Both the position numbers and the translations under genes were made by a program. The notes below the pieces were generated by a model. It was given only the letters and a program-made list of their open reading frames with translations. It was not told the origin of the DNA and made no database searches. A stretch of DNA of 64,000 bases. It comes from Ideonella dechloratans (lineage in GTDB: Bacteria > Pseudomonadota > Gammaproteobacteria > Burkholderiales > Burkholderiaceae_C). The stretch lies in the NCBI RefSeq assembly GCF_021049305.1, contig NZ_CP088081.1:3596001-3660000 (forward strand). The letters run 5' to 3'. Shown here piece by piece: positions 20,466 through 31,062 of this stretch; position 1 is the first letter of the stretch, and each line of letters begins with the position of its first letter.

Positions 20466-21521
20466 ATGAACGCCCCTGTCACCAACCTGAACCCCGACAA
20501 GGCCAAGGCCCTGCAGGCTGCGCTGTCGCAGATCGAAAAGCAGTTCGGCAAGGGCTCCATCATGCGCCTGGGGGTGGATGAGCAACCCGAGGACATCCAG
20601 GTGGTGTCCACCGGTTCGCTGGGCCTGGATGTGGCCCTGGGCGTCGGCGGCCTGCCCCGCGGCCGCGTGATCGAGATCTACGGCCCGGAATCCTCCGGCA
20701 AGACCACCCTGACCCTGCAGGTCGTGGCCGAGATGCAGAAGCTCGGCGGCGTGGCCGCCTTCATCGACGCCGAACATGCCCTGGACGTGCAGTACGCCCA
20801 GAAGCTGGGCGTCAACCTGCAGGACCTGCTGATCAGCCAGCCCGACACCGGCGAGCAGGCACTGGAGATCGTCGATTCCCTGGTGCGCTCCGGCGCGGTG
20901 GATCTGGTCGTCATCGACTCGGTGGCCGCGCTGACACCCAAGGCCGAAATCGAAGGCGAGATGGGCGACCAGCTGCCCGGCCTGCAGGCCCGCCTGATGA
21001 GCCAGGCCCTGCGCAAGCTCACCGCCACCATCAAGAAGTCCAACTGCACGGTCATCTTCATCAACCAGATCCGCATGAAGATCGGCGTGATGTTCGGCAG
21101 CCCGGAGACCACCACCGGCGGCAACGCGCTGAAGTTCTACGCCTCGGTGCGTTTGGACATCCGCCGCATCGGCTCGATCAAGCGTGGCGAGGAAGTCGTC
21201 GGCAACGAGACCCGCGTCAAGGTCGTCAAGAACAAGGTCAGCCCGCCTTTCCGCGAGGCCGAGTTCGACATCCTCTACGGCGAGGGCGTCAGCCGCGAGG
21301 GCGAGATCATCGACCTGGGCGTGCAGGCCAAGGTGGTGGACAAATCCGGTGCCTGGTACGCCTACAACGGCGAGAAGATCGGCCAGGGCAAGGACAACTG
21401 CCGCGAATTCCTGCGCGAGAACCCCGAGCTGGCCCGCGAGATCGAGAACAAGGTGCGCGAGGCCCTGGGCGTGCGCCAGCTGAACCCGGTGGCCGGCGGC
21501 GCGGCCGAAGCCGGCGAGTAA
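20466..21521 (+). CDS. recA: Recombinase RecA
   Basis: 351 residues. RecA forms ATP-dependent filaments on single-stranded DNA, carries out strand exchange and stimulates LexA autocleavage. Walker A is [13 protein letters not shown] and Walker [13 protein letters not shown]; loop regions [20 protein letters not shown] and [20 protein letters not shown] are typical. The ATG at 20466 is chosen because MNAPVTNLN precedes the conserved core and a LexA-like box sits just upstream. recX follows in the same direction. Confidence 0.98.
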   Translation: MNAPVTNLNPDKAKALQAALSQIEKQFGKGSIMRLGVDEQPEDIQVVSTGSLGLDVALGVGGLPRGRVIEIYGPESSGKTTLTLQVVAEMQKLGGVAAFIDAEHALDVQYAQKLGVNLQDLLISQPDTGEQALEIVDSLVRSGAVDLVVIDSVAALTPKAEIEGEMGDQLPGLQARLMSQALRKLTATIKKSNCTVIFINQIRMKIGVMFGSPETTTGGNALKFYASVRLDIRRIGSIKRGEEVVGNETRVKVVKNKVSPPFREAEFDILYGEGVSREGEIIDLGVQAKVVDKSGAWYAYNGEKIGQGKDNCREFLRENPELAREIENKVREALGVRQLNPVAGGAAEAGE

Positions 21522-21550
21522 GCCGGCGGTCACGCACACGCCTCAGCGAT

Positions 21551-21572
21551 CCGGGCGGCCTTGGCCGCCCGG
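21551..21572 (+). terminator. Hairpin between recA and recX
   Basis: CCGGGCGGCC-TT-GGCCGCCCGG is a perfect inverted repeat followed by only three T residues, ending 15 bases before the recX start. It may reduce recX expression relative to recA, as a leaky terminator does in E. coli. Confidence 0.55.
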
Positions 21573-21587
21573 TTTCACATCCAGCCC

Positions 21588-22199
21588 ATGAAACGTGCCC
21601 CGCTCAGCCTGAAGGCGCAAGCCCTGGCCCTGCTGGCCCGGCGTGAACACAGCCGGGCCGAACTGCGGACCAAGCTGCTGGCCCACGCACGAAAGCGCGC
21701 CGCCCATGACGCCGCCGAGGCCTCCGGCACACCGAGCGCGGACGCCGGCCACAACGGCTGGGGCAGCGGCTGGGAAGGCGACCCCTTCGGTGAGTCCGCC
21801 ACCTCCGCGCCCCCGGTCGCCCCGGCGCACAGGGTCGAGCCCGACCCCGACGCCCTGGCCGCCGAGGTGGACGAGGTGCTGGACTGGCTGCAGGCTCAGC
21901 GCTACCAGAGCGACGAGCGCTTCATCGAAAGCCGGCTGAACAGCCGGGCGCCCCGCCTGGGCCTGTCGCGCATCCGCCAGGAGCTCTCTCGCCACGGCGT
22001 GGAGCTGGACAGCGAGACGGTGCGCACCCTGCGCCAGAACGAGGTCCAAAGGGCCCGGGAGGTCTGGCGCAAGCGCTTCGGCCAACCGCCGGCCGACCCG
22101 CGGGAACGGGCCAGGCAGATGCGCTTTCTCGCGGCCCGGGGCTTCAGCGGCGAGGTGGTGCGCCAGGTGCTGGGTGGTGGCGACGAGGCATCTGACTGA
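21588..22199 (+). CDS. recX: Regulatory protein RecX
   Basis: 203 residues. RecX binds RecA filaments and limits their activity. Three-helix repeats are visible: SLKAQALALLARREHSRAEL at the N-terminus, LDWLQAQRYQSDERFIESRL in the middle and the C-terminal FLAARGFSGEVVRQVL. Between the first two repeats there is an unusually long Gly/Pro/Asp-rich insertion of about 50 residues (about 37-85), which makes the protein longer than the common ~150 residues. The ATG at 21588 is used; the upstream TTG at 21561 falls inside the hairpin. Confidence 0.9.
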   Translation: MKRAPLSLKAQALALLARREHSRAELRTKLLAHARKRAAHDAAEASGTPSADAGHNGWGSGWEGDPFGESATSAPPVAPAHRVEPDPDALAAEVDEVLDWLQAQRYQSDERFIESRLNSRAPRLGLSRIRQELSRHGVELDSETVRTLRQNEVQRAREVWRKRFGQPPADPRERARQMRFLAARGFSGEVVRQVLGGGDEASD

Positions 22200-22493
22200 G
22201 CCAGTCCGGCGCAATCGTGCCGCACATGGCACAGGGTTTCCCCTCTGCTGCACCGCAACATCGCATGCTACGGTGCACGACTTTCCGGGAAAACGCTGAG
22301 CCTCCGTTGACAGCAATGTCAGTCGATTGCAAGCGCCAGCCCTGATCCTGCGGGAAATTCTGGGGTTTCGTCAGGTAAAAGCGCCTCCTGAACTGCAAAA
22401 TGCGGCCCCTGAAGATGCCGTCAGCCCTTCGTCGATGTGCTGGCCGCGGATTCCGCTCCTCTCTTTCGTCCTGAACTCACGAAAAGACCTCCC

Positions 22494-23654
<1,161 letters not shown>

Positions 23655-23677
23655 GCACGCCCAGAAGGAATCCAGTC

Positions 23678-24571
<894 letters not shown>

Positions 24572-24592
24572 GCACGGGCCACAGCCATCCCC

Positions 24593-24617
24593 AAGGCCGC
24601 CTTCGGGCGGCCTTTTT
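24593..24617 (+). terminator. Rho-independent terminator of sucCD
   Basis: AAGGCCGCC-TTCG-GGCGGCCTT followed by TTTC, immediately after sucD. The UUCG tetraloop and T-run make it a textbook intrinsic terminator. Confidence 0.9.
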
Positions 24618-24667
24618 CATGGGCCTACACTGGCGGGTGATCCCCACACAAAGACCGACAAGAACCC

Positions 24668-25408
24668 ATGGAACTGGACTCCCTGCTGCACCTGCCCTTC
24701 TGGCTGGGTGTGGGCCAGATCATCCTGATCGACATCCTGCTGGGCGGCGACAACGCCGTCGTCATCGCCCTGGCCTGCCGCAAGCTGCCGGAGAACCAGC
24801 GGCTCAAGGGCATCCTGTGGGGCACGGCTGGCGCCATCGCCTTGCGCGTGGTGCTGATCTTCTTTGCCCTCACCCTGCTGTCCATTCCCTACCTGAAGCT
24901 GGCCGGTGCGGCCCTGCTGGTGTGGATCGGCGTCAAGCTGCTGGCCCCCGACGACGAGGACGAGCACGGCAAGATCGAGGGCAGCGACAAGCTCTGGGGG
25001 GCGGTCAAGACCGTCATCGTGGCCGACCTGGTGATGAGCGTGGACAACGTCATCGCCATTGCCGGCGCTGCCCAGGCCGCCGGCGGTTCCCATCAGATGC
25101 CGCTGGTCATCTTCGGCCTGCTCGTGAGCATCCCCATCATCGTCGGTGGCAGCCAGCTGGTGATCAAGCTGATGGACCGCTTTCCGCTGGTCATCACGCT
25201 GGGCGGCATGCTGCTGGGCTGGATTGCCGGCAGCATGGCCGTGACCGACCCGGCCCTGCTGCACCTGCTGCCCACGCAGCCGGCCACGCACGCCGGTGCC
25301 ACCGTGGAGGTGGTCCCGGCCGTGCACTACGCTGCCGCCGCCATTGGCGCGCTGATGGTGCTGGTGATCGGCCGCGCCGTGGTGACGCTCAAAGCCCGCG
25401 GCCAGTGA
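24668..25408 (+). CDS. TerC-family integral membrane protein (first copy)
   Basis: 246 residues with seven or more membrane helices. TerC-type signatures are LLGGDNAVVIALACRKLP near the N-terminus and VIVADLVMSVDNVIAIAGAA in the second half; the acidic residues inside the helices probably bind metal. Family members (Alx, YkoY, MeeF/MeeY) export manganese or metallate secreted proteins. The C-terminal extension has a periplasmic or cytoplasmic loop (HLLPTQPATHAGATVEV) and a last helix. It is followed by a riboswitch and a second TerC gene in tandem. Confidence 0.88.
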   Translation: MELDSLLHLPFWLGVGQIILIDILLGGDNAVVIALACRKLPENQRLKGILWGTAGAIALRVVLIFFALTLLSIPYLKLAGAALLVWIGVKLLAPDDEDEHGKIEGSDKLWGAVKTVIVADLVMSVDNVIAIAGAAQAAGGSHQMPLVIFGLLVSIPIIVGGSQLVIKLMDRFPLVITLGGMLLGWIAGSMAVTDPALLHLLPTQPATHAGATVEVVPAVHYAAAAIGALMVLVIGRAVVTLKARGQ

Positions 25409-25440
25409 GGCCCCGGCCCGCCCATGCCATAATCTCGGCG

Positions 25441-25567
25441 ATTGAAGGGGAGTAGCTCACTTCCGGTCGGGTCGTCAGTACGAGGTGCAAGCCTCCGGCC
25501 CGCCAGCCACCATCCGGTGGCCGAGCCAGACCTTCGACCCCCGCCACCAAGGCGGGCGGCTCGAAGG
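25441..25567 (+). promoter_or_regulatory. yybP-ykoY manganese riboswitch with a possible alternative hairpin
   Basis: The 5' part has GGGGAGTAGC (25447-25456) and the 3' part GAGCCAGACCTTC (25523-25535), the two conserved sides of the yybP-ykoY aptamer. GAAGG (25444-25448) pairs with CCTTC (25531-25535) as P1. CCTTCGA (25531-25537) is also perfectly complementary to TCGAAGG (25561-25567), with CCCGCC/GGCGGG nested inside, so the two folds exclude each other. It lies directly upstream of the second terC gene. Mn2+ sensing is known for this class; the switching model is inference. Confidence 0.85.
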
Positions 25568-25639
25568 CGGCCCCATCCGGCATGTCCCGTCCGTCCGCCG
25601 TGGTGTTCACCGACCCACGTGAGACCTCGAAAGACCGAC

Positions 25640-26329
25640 ATGCCGCTCTTCTCCCCCGAATGGTTCTCGGCCCTGCTGGCCATTGTCCTGATCGACCTGA
25701 TCCTGGCCGGCGACAACGCCATCGTCATCGCCCTGGCCGCCCGCAGCCTGCCCGCCCACCTGCAACGCAAGGCCATCGTCTGGGGCACCGTCGGCGCCAT
25801 CGGCATCCGCGCGCTGATGACGCTGGTGGTGGTCTGGCTGCTCAAGATCCCCGGCCTGATGCTGGTCGGCGGTCTGGGCCTGGTCTGGATCGCCTACAAG
25901 CTGCTGGCCCCCGGCGAGAGCAGTGACAGCCACGAGGGCGGCGGCGCCACCACGCTGTGGGGCGCGCTCAAGACCATCATCGTGGCCGACGCCCTGATGG
26001 GCGTGGACAACGTGCTGGGCGTGGCCGGTGCCGCTCACGGCGCCTTCGACCTGGTGGTCATCGGTCTGCTGATCAGCGTGCCCATCGTGGTCTGGGGCAG
26101 CAGCGTGGTGCTGAAGCTGGTGGACCGCTTCCCGTCCATCACCTACCTCGGCGCCGGCGTGCTGGCCTGGACGGCCGCCAAGATGATGGTGGGCGAGCCC
26201 GCCCTGCGCGACGTCTTCACCGCCCACCCCTGGACAAGCTGGGTGCTGCAGGCCGGGGTGGTGGCCGGCGTGCTGGCCGCCGGTGGTTGGGCAGGCCGCA
26301 AGCTTCGCGACAAGACCTTGGCCGCCTGA
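25640..26329 (+). CDS. TerC-family membrane protein (YkoY/Alx type) under riboswitch control
   Basis: 229 residues with about seven membrane helices. Signature segments are LILAGDNAIVIALAARSLP and IIVADALMGVDNVLGVAGAA. It is clearly related to the TerC protein encoded 230 bases upstream. The yybP-ykoY riboswitch in its leader implies induction by Mn2+ and hence a role in manganese efflux or metallation of exported enzymes. The ATG at 25640 is chosen because MPLFSPEWFSALLAIVLI begins the first helix; the frame is open further upstream but runs through the aptamer. Confidence 0.9.
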   Translation: MPLFSPEWFSALLAIVLIDLILAGDNAIVIALAARSLPAHLQRKAIVWGTVGAIGIRALMTLVVVWLLKIPGLMLVGGLGLVWIAYKLLAPGESSDSHEGGGATTLWGALKTIIVADALMGVDNVLGVAGAAHGAFDLVVIGLLISVPIVVWGSSVVLKLVDRFPSITYLGAGVLAWTAAKMMVGEPALRDVFTAHPWTSWVLQAGVVAGVLAAGGWAGRKLRDKTLAA

Positions 26330-26400
26330 GTCAAGGGCCCGGCAGCCCCCCTGTGGTAATGTGTTGCAACACCACCCGGGGGGATGCTCTAGGCACCAAG

Positions 26401-27435
26401 ATGGCCGGCCGCTCGCGTTTCTGGCACACGATTCTGCGCCGACAGCCGCCGCTTTCTGCGCCGGCTGGCCGCGCCGTGCCCACGCCCAGCACGCAGCCGG
26501 CCTCGTCGCTGATCGACAGTTCCGCGCTGCCGGTCGAGACCGAGGGCTTTCACATCGTCCGCCTGTGCGCGCAAAGCCCGCACAGCGAGCTCTACGAGGC
26601 CCGTGTGGCCGGCACCGACGAGGCCGTGGCCTTGAAGGTGGTGCGCTTCGGCGCGCAGGCGGAAGCCCCGGAGCGCTTCCTGCGCGAAGCCACCGCCGCC
26701 GGCCGACTGCAACACCCGGCCATCGTCCGCACCCTGGGGGCGGGCATCGTCAACCAGGACGGCCAGCCCTGCGGCTGGCTGGCCATGGAATGGGTGCCCG
26801 GCAGCGACCTGAGCCGCTATGCCCAACCCGGCCGGCTGCTGCCCGAGGAACTGGTGCTGCGCATCGGCGCCGTCACCGCCGAGGCCCTGGCCCATGCGCA
26901 CGCCCAAGGCGTGGTGCACCGCGACCTCAAGCCCGGCAACCTGCTGTTCAACCCGGCCGCCGGCGGCGTGCTGAAGGTGGGCGACTTCGGCAGCGCCCGT
27001 CTGCTGGACCAGATCAACAGCCGCAGCGGCCTGATGGTGGGCACCCCCTGCTACATGGCGCCCGAACAGCTCAGCGGCGTGCCGCTGGATGGCCGCTGCG
27101 ACCTCTACGCCCTGGGCGTGGTGCTGTTTGAGTTGCTGACCGGGCAGCGCCCCTTCGACCGCAGTTCCATGGGCGAAACCCTGGCAGCCATTGCCGGCGA
27201 AACCCCGCCCCCCTTGCTGGCACGCCGCCCCGAACTGCCGGCGGTGCTGGGGGATGTGCTGAGCCGGCTGCTGGCCAAGTCGCCGGGCGACCGCCACGCC
27301 GACGGGCACACGCTGGCGCGTGAATTGCGCCTCATTGCCCGGCTTTGTGAAGCCAACAGGGCCGTGGAGGACGGCCACAATGGATCCATCCACAAGAACA
27401 ACAGCAGGATAGAACCCCGTGCCACTGCGCCTTGA
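26401..27435 (+). CDS. Serine/threonine protein kinase (Hanks type)
   Basis: 344 residues, cytoplasmic, without membrane or PASTA segments. The kinase domain spans about residues 45-325: VALKVVRF (catalytic Lys), HRDLKPGNLLF (catalytic loop), KVGDFGSAR (DFG), CYMAPEQL (APE) and LYALGVVLFELLTG. The glycine-rich loop is degenerate (LCAQSPHSELYEARV). The ATG at 26401 is used; an in-frame ATG at 26359 has no ribosome binding site. It overlaps the PP2C gene by 17 bases. Kinase, phosphatase and FHA reader form a typical signalling set; the substrates are unknown. Confidence 0.9.
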   Translation: MAGRSRFWHTILRRQPPLSAPAGRAVPTPSTQPASSLIDSSALPVETEGFHIVRLCAQSPHSELYEARVAGTDEAVALKVVRFGAQAEAPERFLREATAAGRLQHPAIVRTLGAGIVNQDGQPCGWLAMEWVPGSDLSRYAQPGRLLPEELVLRIGAVTAEALAHAHAQGVVHRDLKPGNLLFNPAAGGVLKVGDFGSARLLDQINSRSGLMVGTPCYMAPEQLSGVPLDGRCDLYALGVVLFELLTGQRPFDRSSMGETLAAIAGETPPPLLARRPELPAVLGDVLSRLLAKSPGDRHADGHTLARELRLIARLCEANRAVEDGHNGSIHKNNSRIEPRATAP

Positions 27436-28165
27436 ATACAGCAGCGCGCTCGACGTCGGCCGCGCGCGCCACAACAACGAAGACGCTGTCCTGATCGATC
27501 CCAGCCTGGGCCTGTGCATCCTGGCCGATGGCATGGGCGGCTACAACGCGGGCGAGGTCGCCAGCGACATGGCGACCAAGGCCATGCGCGACACCTTCCG
27601 CCAATGGCTGCTGGGCCTGACCCAGGCGCCGGCCGAGGCCGAGGTCGCCCAGGCCCTGGTGGCCGCCGCCCAGGAGGCCAACCGTCAGGTCTTCACCGCC
27701 GCCAACACGGTGGCCGCCTATGCCGGCATGGGCACCACCCTGGTGGCCGCCGTCTTCGAGCGCCAGCACGTCTGGATCGGGCACCTGGGGGACTCGCGGG
27801 CGTATCGCCTGCGCAACGGTCGCCTGGGCCAGCTGACCCGCGACCACTCCCTGCTGCAGGAGCAGGTCGATGCCGGCCTGCTGACCCAGGAGGAAGCGGC
27901 CTATGCGCTGCACCGCAACCTCGTGACCCGGGCCATAGGGGTCGAACCTCAGGTGGTTCTCGAGGTGCACCCGCATGATGTGAAGGCGGGCGACACCATC
28001 CTGCTGTGCTCCGACGGGCTCTCCGACATGCTGTCGGACACGCAGATCGCCCAGGTCCTGCAGATCAACAACTCACTGGACGAGCAGGCCGCAGCGCTGG
28101 TGGAAGCCGCCAACGCCGCAGGCGGACGGGATAACATCTCCGTCATCCTGGCCAAATTGCATTAA
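27419..28165 (+). CDS. PP2C-family Ser/Thr protein phosphatase
   Basis: 248 residues. Metal-dependent phosphatase with the expected blocks: RARHNNEDA, LCILADGMGGYNAGEVAS (metal-binding Asp-Gly), GMGTTLVAAVF, IGHLGDSRAYRLRNG, LTRDHSLLQ, LLCSDGLSDML and GGRDNISVIL. It starts at GTG 27419 inside the end of the kinase gene. It should reverse phosphorylation by that kinase. It has no membrane segments. Confidence 0.93.
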   Translation: MPLRLEYSSALDVGRARHNNEDAVLIDPSLGLCILADGMGGYNAGEVASDMATKAMRDTFRQWLLGLTQAPAEAEVAQALVAAAQEANRQVFTAANTVAAYAGMGTTLVAAVFERQHVWIGHLGDSRAYRLRNGRLGQLTRDHSLLQEQVDAGLLTQEEAAYALHRNLVTRAIGVEPQVVLEVHPHDVKAGDTILLCSDGLSDMLSDTQIAQVLQINNSLDEQAAALVEAANAAGGRDNISVILAKLH

Positions 28166-28253
28166 CGCGAACGCGCAACAACAGGACTCGCGGCAGGCAC
28201 GGCAGGGCACGCCGAGAAGAAAACGCCCCGCGCACGGGCAACACGAGGCATTC

Positions 28254-28883
28254 ATGGGCAAGCTGGTCGTTTCACTCGACAACGTGGTTCTCAAGGAAGT
28301 GGTGATCCAGAAGGAGCGCACCACACTGGGCCGGCGCCCCTACAACGACATCGTGATCGACAACCTGGCGGTCAGCGGTGAGCACGCGGTGCTGCTGTCG
28401 GTGGGCGAAGACGTCTTCATCGAGGATCTGAACAGCACCAACGGCACTTACATCAACGGCAAGGCCATCAAGAAGCAGCTGCTGTCCAACGGCGACGTCA
28501 TCGAGATCGGCAAGTACCGCATCAAGTACATCGGCGCGGAAGTGGCCGATTACGAGAAGACCATGGTGCTGCGTCCGGGCAGCCTGCCCCCGCCGGCCCC
28601 ACCCCTGCCCACCGTGCAGATGCTGCCGGCCTCCATCAAGGTGCTCAACGGCGGCGCCGCCGGCCGTGAGGTGCTGCTGACCAAGGCCGTCACCACCGTG
28701 GGCAAGCCCGGCACCCAGGTGGCCTCCATCGCCAAACGCCCCACCGGCTATGTGCTGGCCCATGTCGAGGGCGACCAGCGCCCCACCGTCAACGGCAGCC
28801 CGCTGGGTGAAGGCGTGGTGCCCTTGAAGAACGGCGACATCATCGAGCTGGCCGGCACCCAGATGCAATTCATCCAGGGCTGA
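28254..28883 (+). CDS. FHA-domain protein
   Basis: 209 residues. The N-terminal FHA domain (about residues 20-95) has LGRRPYNDIVIDNLAVSGEH and LNSTNGTYINGKAI, which contain the Arg, Ser and Asn that read phosphothreonine. After a Pro-rich linker (about 112-122) a second, weaker FHA-like domain follows (TTVGKPGTQVASIAKRPTG, PTVNGSPLGEGVVPLKNGD) that lacks the clear Ser-x-x-His block. It probably binds substrates of the adjacent kinase or passes the signal to the adenylate cyclase encoded seven bases downstream. Confidence 0.9.
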   Translation: MGKLVVSLDNVVLKEVVIQKERTTLGRRPYNDIVIDNLAVSGEHAVLLSVGEDVFIEDLNSTNGTYINGKAIKKQLLSNGDVIEIGKYRIKYIGAEVADYEKTMVLRPGSLPPPAPPLPTVQMLPASIKVLNGGAAGREVLLTKAVTTVGKPGTQVASIAKRPTGYVLAHVEGDQRPTVNGSPLGEGVVPLKNGDIIELAGTQMQFIQG

Positions 28884-28890
28884 GCGCCCG

Positions 28891-31062
28891 ATGGCCCTGC
28901 CGCGGCCCGGCGCTGCGTTCTGGGCGGGCCTGGGCCTGGCCGGATTGGGCCTCTGGCACGCCCTGCTGGCCCCACTGCCCCTGCTGGCCCGGCTGGAGCA
29001 GGTCACCGAGGACTGGCGCCAGCAACTGCGCAGTCAGCCGGTCACACCCCACCCCGACATCGCCATCGTCGATCTGGACGAGTCCAGCCTGCAGGCCCTG
29101 GGGCACTGGCCCTGGCCCCGCGAACGCCTGGCCGCCCTGAGCGACGAGCTGCTGCAGCGCCAGCAGGTGGCCGCCCTGGGCGTGGACCTGGTCTTCCCCG
29201 AGCCCACCCCCGGTGACCCCGCCCTCGCCCGCGCCTGGCAGGGCCGGCCGGTGCTCACCGGCTTCTACCTGAGCGCCGACCGCGGTGGCCTGCGCAGCGG
29301 GCAGCCTCCTCAACCCCTCTTTGCCCTGCCGGGCCCCCGACCCTCGGGCCTGCCGCCCTGGAACGGGCTGGCGGCCAACACCCCCACCCTGGCGGCCGCC
29401 GCGCCACGCGGAGGCTTCTTCAACGTGGTGCCCGACACCGACGGCCTGGTGCGCTCGGTGCCCGGCGTGGCGGTGCTGGACGGCCAGGCCTGGCCCTCGC
29501 TGGCCCTGGCCATGGCCCTGCAGGCCGCCGGCCAGCCCGCGGTGCAACCCGAGCTGCAAGCCGCCGGCGCCGGCCGGGCGCCGCTGCTGGAGGCCCTGCG
29601 CGTGCTGCCGGCCGGCCAGGCTGCGCAGCGCCTGGCCCTGGACGAGCACGGCCAGTGGCGCGTGCCCTTCCAGGGGCCGGGCGGGCCTGGGGGCGGCAGC
29701 TTCCGCTACCTCAGCGCCGCCGAGGTGCTGGCCGGCCACCTGCCGGCGGGCAGCCTGCGTGGCCAGCTGGTGCTGCTGGGCAGCTCGGCGCCCGGTCTGG
29801 CCGATCTGCGGGCCACCCCCGTCAACCCGGCCCTGCCCGGCGTGGAGATCCACGCCCTGATGCTGGCCGGCCTGCTCGGTGGCCACCTGGCCCAGCGGCC
29901 CGCCTGGGCCCCCGGCTACGAAGCCGGGCTCATCCTGCTGACACTGACCGCCACCGCCTGGGCCGTGCGCCGGCGCAGCCCGGCCCGGGCCCTGACCGCC
30001 TTGGCCGGCGTGGGCGCGGCCGTGGTGGGCCAGGCCCTGGCTTGGCAGCAGGCCGACCGCGTGCTGCCGCTGGCCAGCGCGCTGCTGCTGGGCGGGCTGT
30101 ATGCGGCCGCCCTGCTCACCCGCGGCCTGATGCATGAATGGCAGCAGCGCCGCACCCTCCAGCGGCTCTTCGAACAGTACCTGCCCCCCGCCCGGGCCCG
30201 CGCGCTGGCGGCCCGGGGCGACACCCAGGCCCTGGAGGCCAGCAACCGCGAGCTCACCATCCTCTTCTGCGACCTGCGCGGCTTCACCACCCTGAGCGAG
30301 CACCTGCCGCCGCAAGCCCTGCGCGACTTGCTCAACCGCTACTTCGGCACCGTCACCGACATCGTCCACCGCCATGGCGGCACGCTGGACAAGTTCATCG
30401 GCGACGCGGCCATGGCCTTCTGGAACGCCCCCATCGCCCAGCCGGACCACGCGGTGCGCGCCGTCCGCGCCGCACTGGATCTGGCCCAGGCCGCCGGCCC
30501 GCTCAGCGCCCAACTGCGCGCCCAGGGCCTGCCCGGCGTGCGCTTCGGCATCGGCCTGGCCACCGGCACCGTGTGCGTGGGCGACCTGGGCACGCCCCAG
30601 CGCCGCACCTACACCGCCGTGGGCGATGCGGTGAACCTGGCCGCCCGGCTGGAAGCCCTCACCCGCGAACTGGACGTGGCACTGCTGGTGGCCGACAGCA
30701 CCCGCGCCGCCTGCGGCCAGCAGCTCGACGCCGCGGTGGACTGGCTGGAGGTGGACGAATGCCAGGTCAAGGGGCGCCAGCAGAGTGTGACCGTCTTCAC
30801 AGTGCTGCCCGCTTCCTCCCCAAACCGGTCGACGCAGCAGGCGCAAGTGCAGAATTGGGTGCTTGCGTTGCGGGCCGCCCGAGGGGACGATGCCCGAACC
30901 GCCCGCGCCCTCCTGGCGTCCCTGCAACAGAGTCTCATGCCCGACGCCGCCGCTTTGTCCACCGCCCCGTCTCACGCCACGGCGCCCGCCCCCTGGGCCG
31001 CCCTGTGCGCGCGCCTGAGCGCCCGGCTGGCGCAGGCCCCCGAAGCGGACGGTACCCCATGA
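28891..31062 (+). CDS. CHASE2-domain adenylate cyclase (class III)
   Basis: 723 residues. One N-terminal membrane helix, an extracytoplasmic CHASE2 sensor (about 30-330; PHPDIAIVDLDESSLQALG, VDLVFPEP), three more helices (about 340-415) and a cytoplasmic class III cyclase domain (about 440-620). Metal-binding Asp residues are in FCDLRGFT and KFIGDAAMAFWNAP. The Lys in DKFIGD and the TYTAVGDAVNLAARLE block favour ATP over GTP, so cAMP is the likely product. The C-terminal ~90 residues are Ala-rich without a known domain. Its stop overlaps the next start (ATGA), which encodes a cAMP phosphodiesterase. Confidence 0.9.
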   Translation: MALPRPGAAFWAGLGLAGLGLWHALLAPLPLLARLEQVTEDWRQQLRSQPVTPHPDIAIVDLDESSLQALGHWPWPRERLAALSDELLQRQQVAALGVDLVFPEPTPGDPALARAWQGRPVLTGFYLSADRGGLRSGQPPQPLFALPGPRPSGLPPWNGLAANTPTLAAAAPRGGFFNVVPDTDGLVRSVPGVAVLDGQAWPSLALAMALQAAGQPAVQPELQAAGAGRAPLLEALRVLPAGQAAQRLALDEHGQWRVPFQGPGGPGGGSFRYLSAAEVLAGHLPAGSLRGQLVLLGSSAPGLADLRATPVNPALPGVEIHALMLAGLLGGHLAQRPAWAPGYEAGLILLTLTATAWAVRRRSPARALTALAGVGAAVVGQALAWQQADRVLPLASALLLGGLYAAALLTRGLMHEWQQRRTLQRLFEQYLPPARARALAARGDTQALEASNRELTILFCDLRGFTTLSEHLPPQALRDLLNRYFGTVTDIVHRHGGTLDKFIGDAAMAFWNAPIAQPDHAVRAVRAALDLAQAAGPLSAQLRAQGLPGVRFGIGLATGTVCVGDLGTPQRRTYTAVGDAVNLAARLEALTRELDVALLVADSTRAACGQQLDAAVDWLEVDECQVKGRQQSVTVFTVLPASSPNRSTQQAQVQNWVLALRAARGDDARTARALLASLQQSLMPDAAALSTAPSHATAPAPWAALCARLSARLAQAPEADGTP

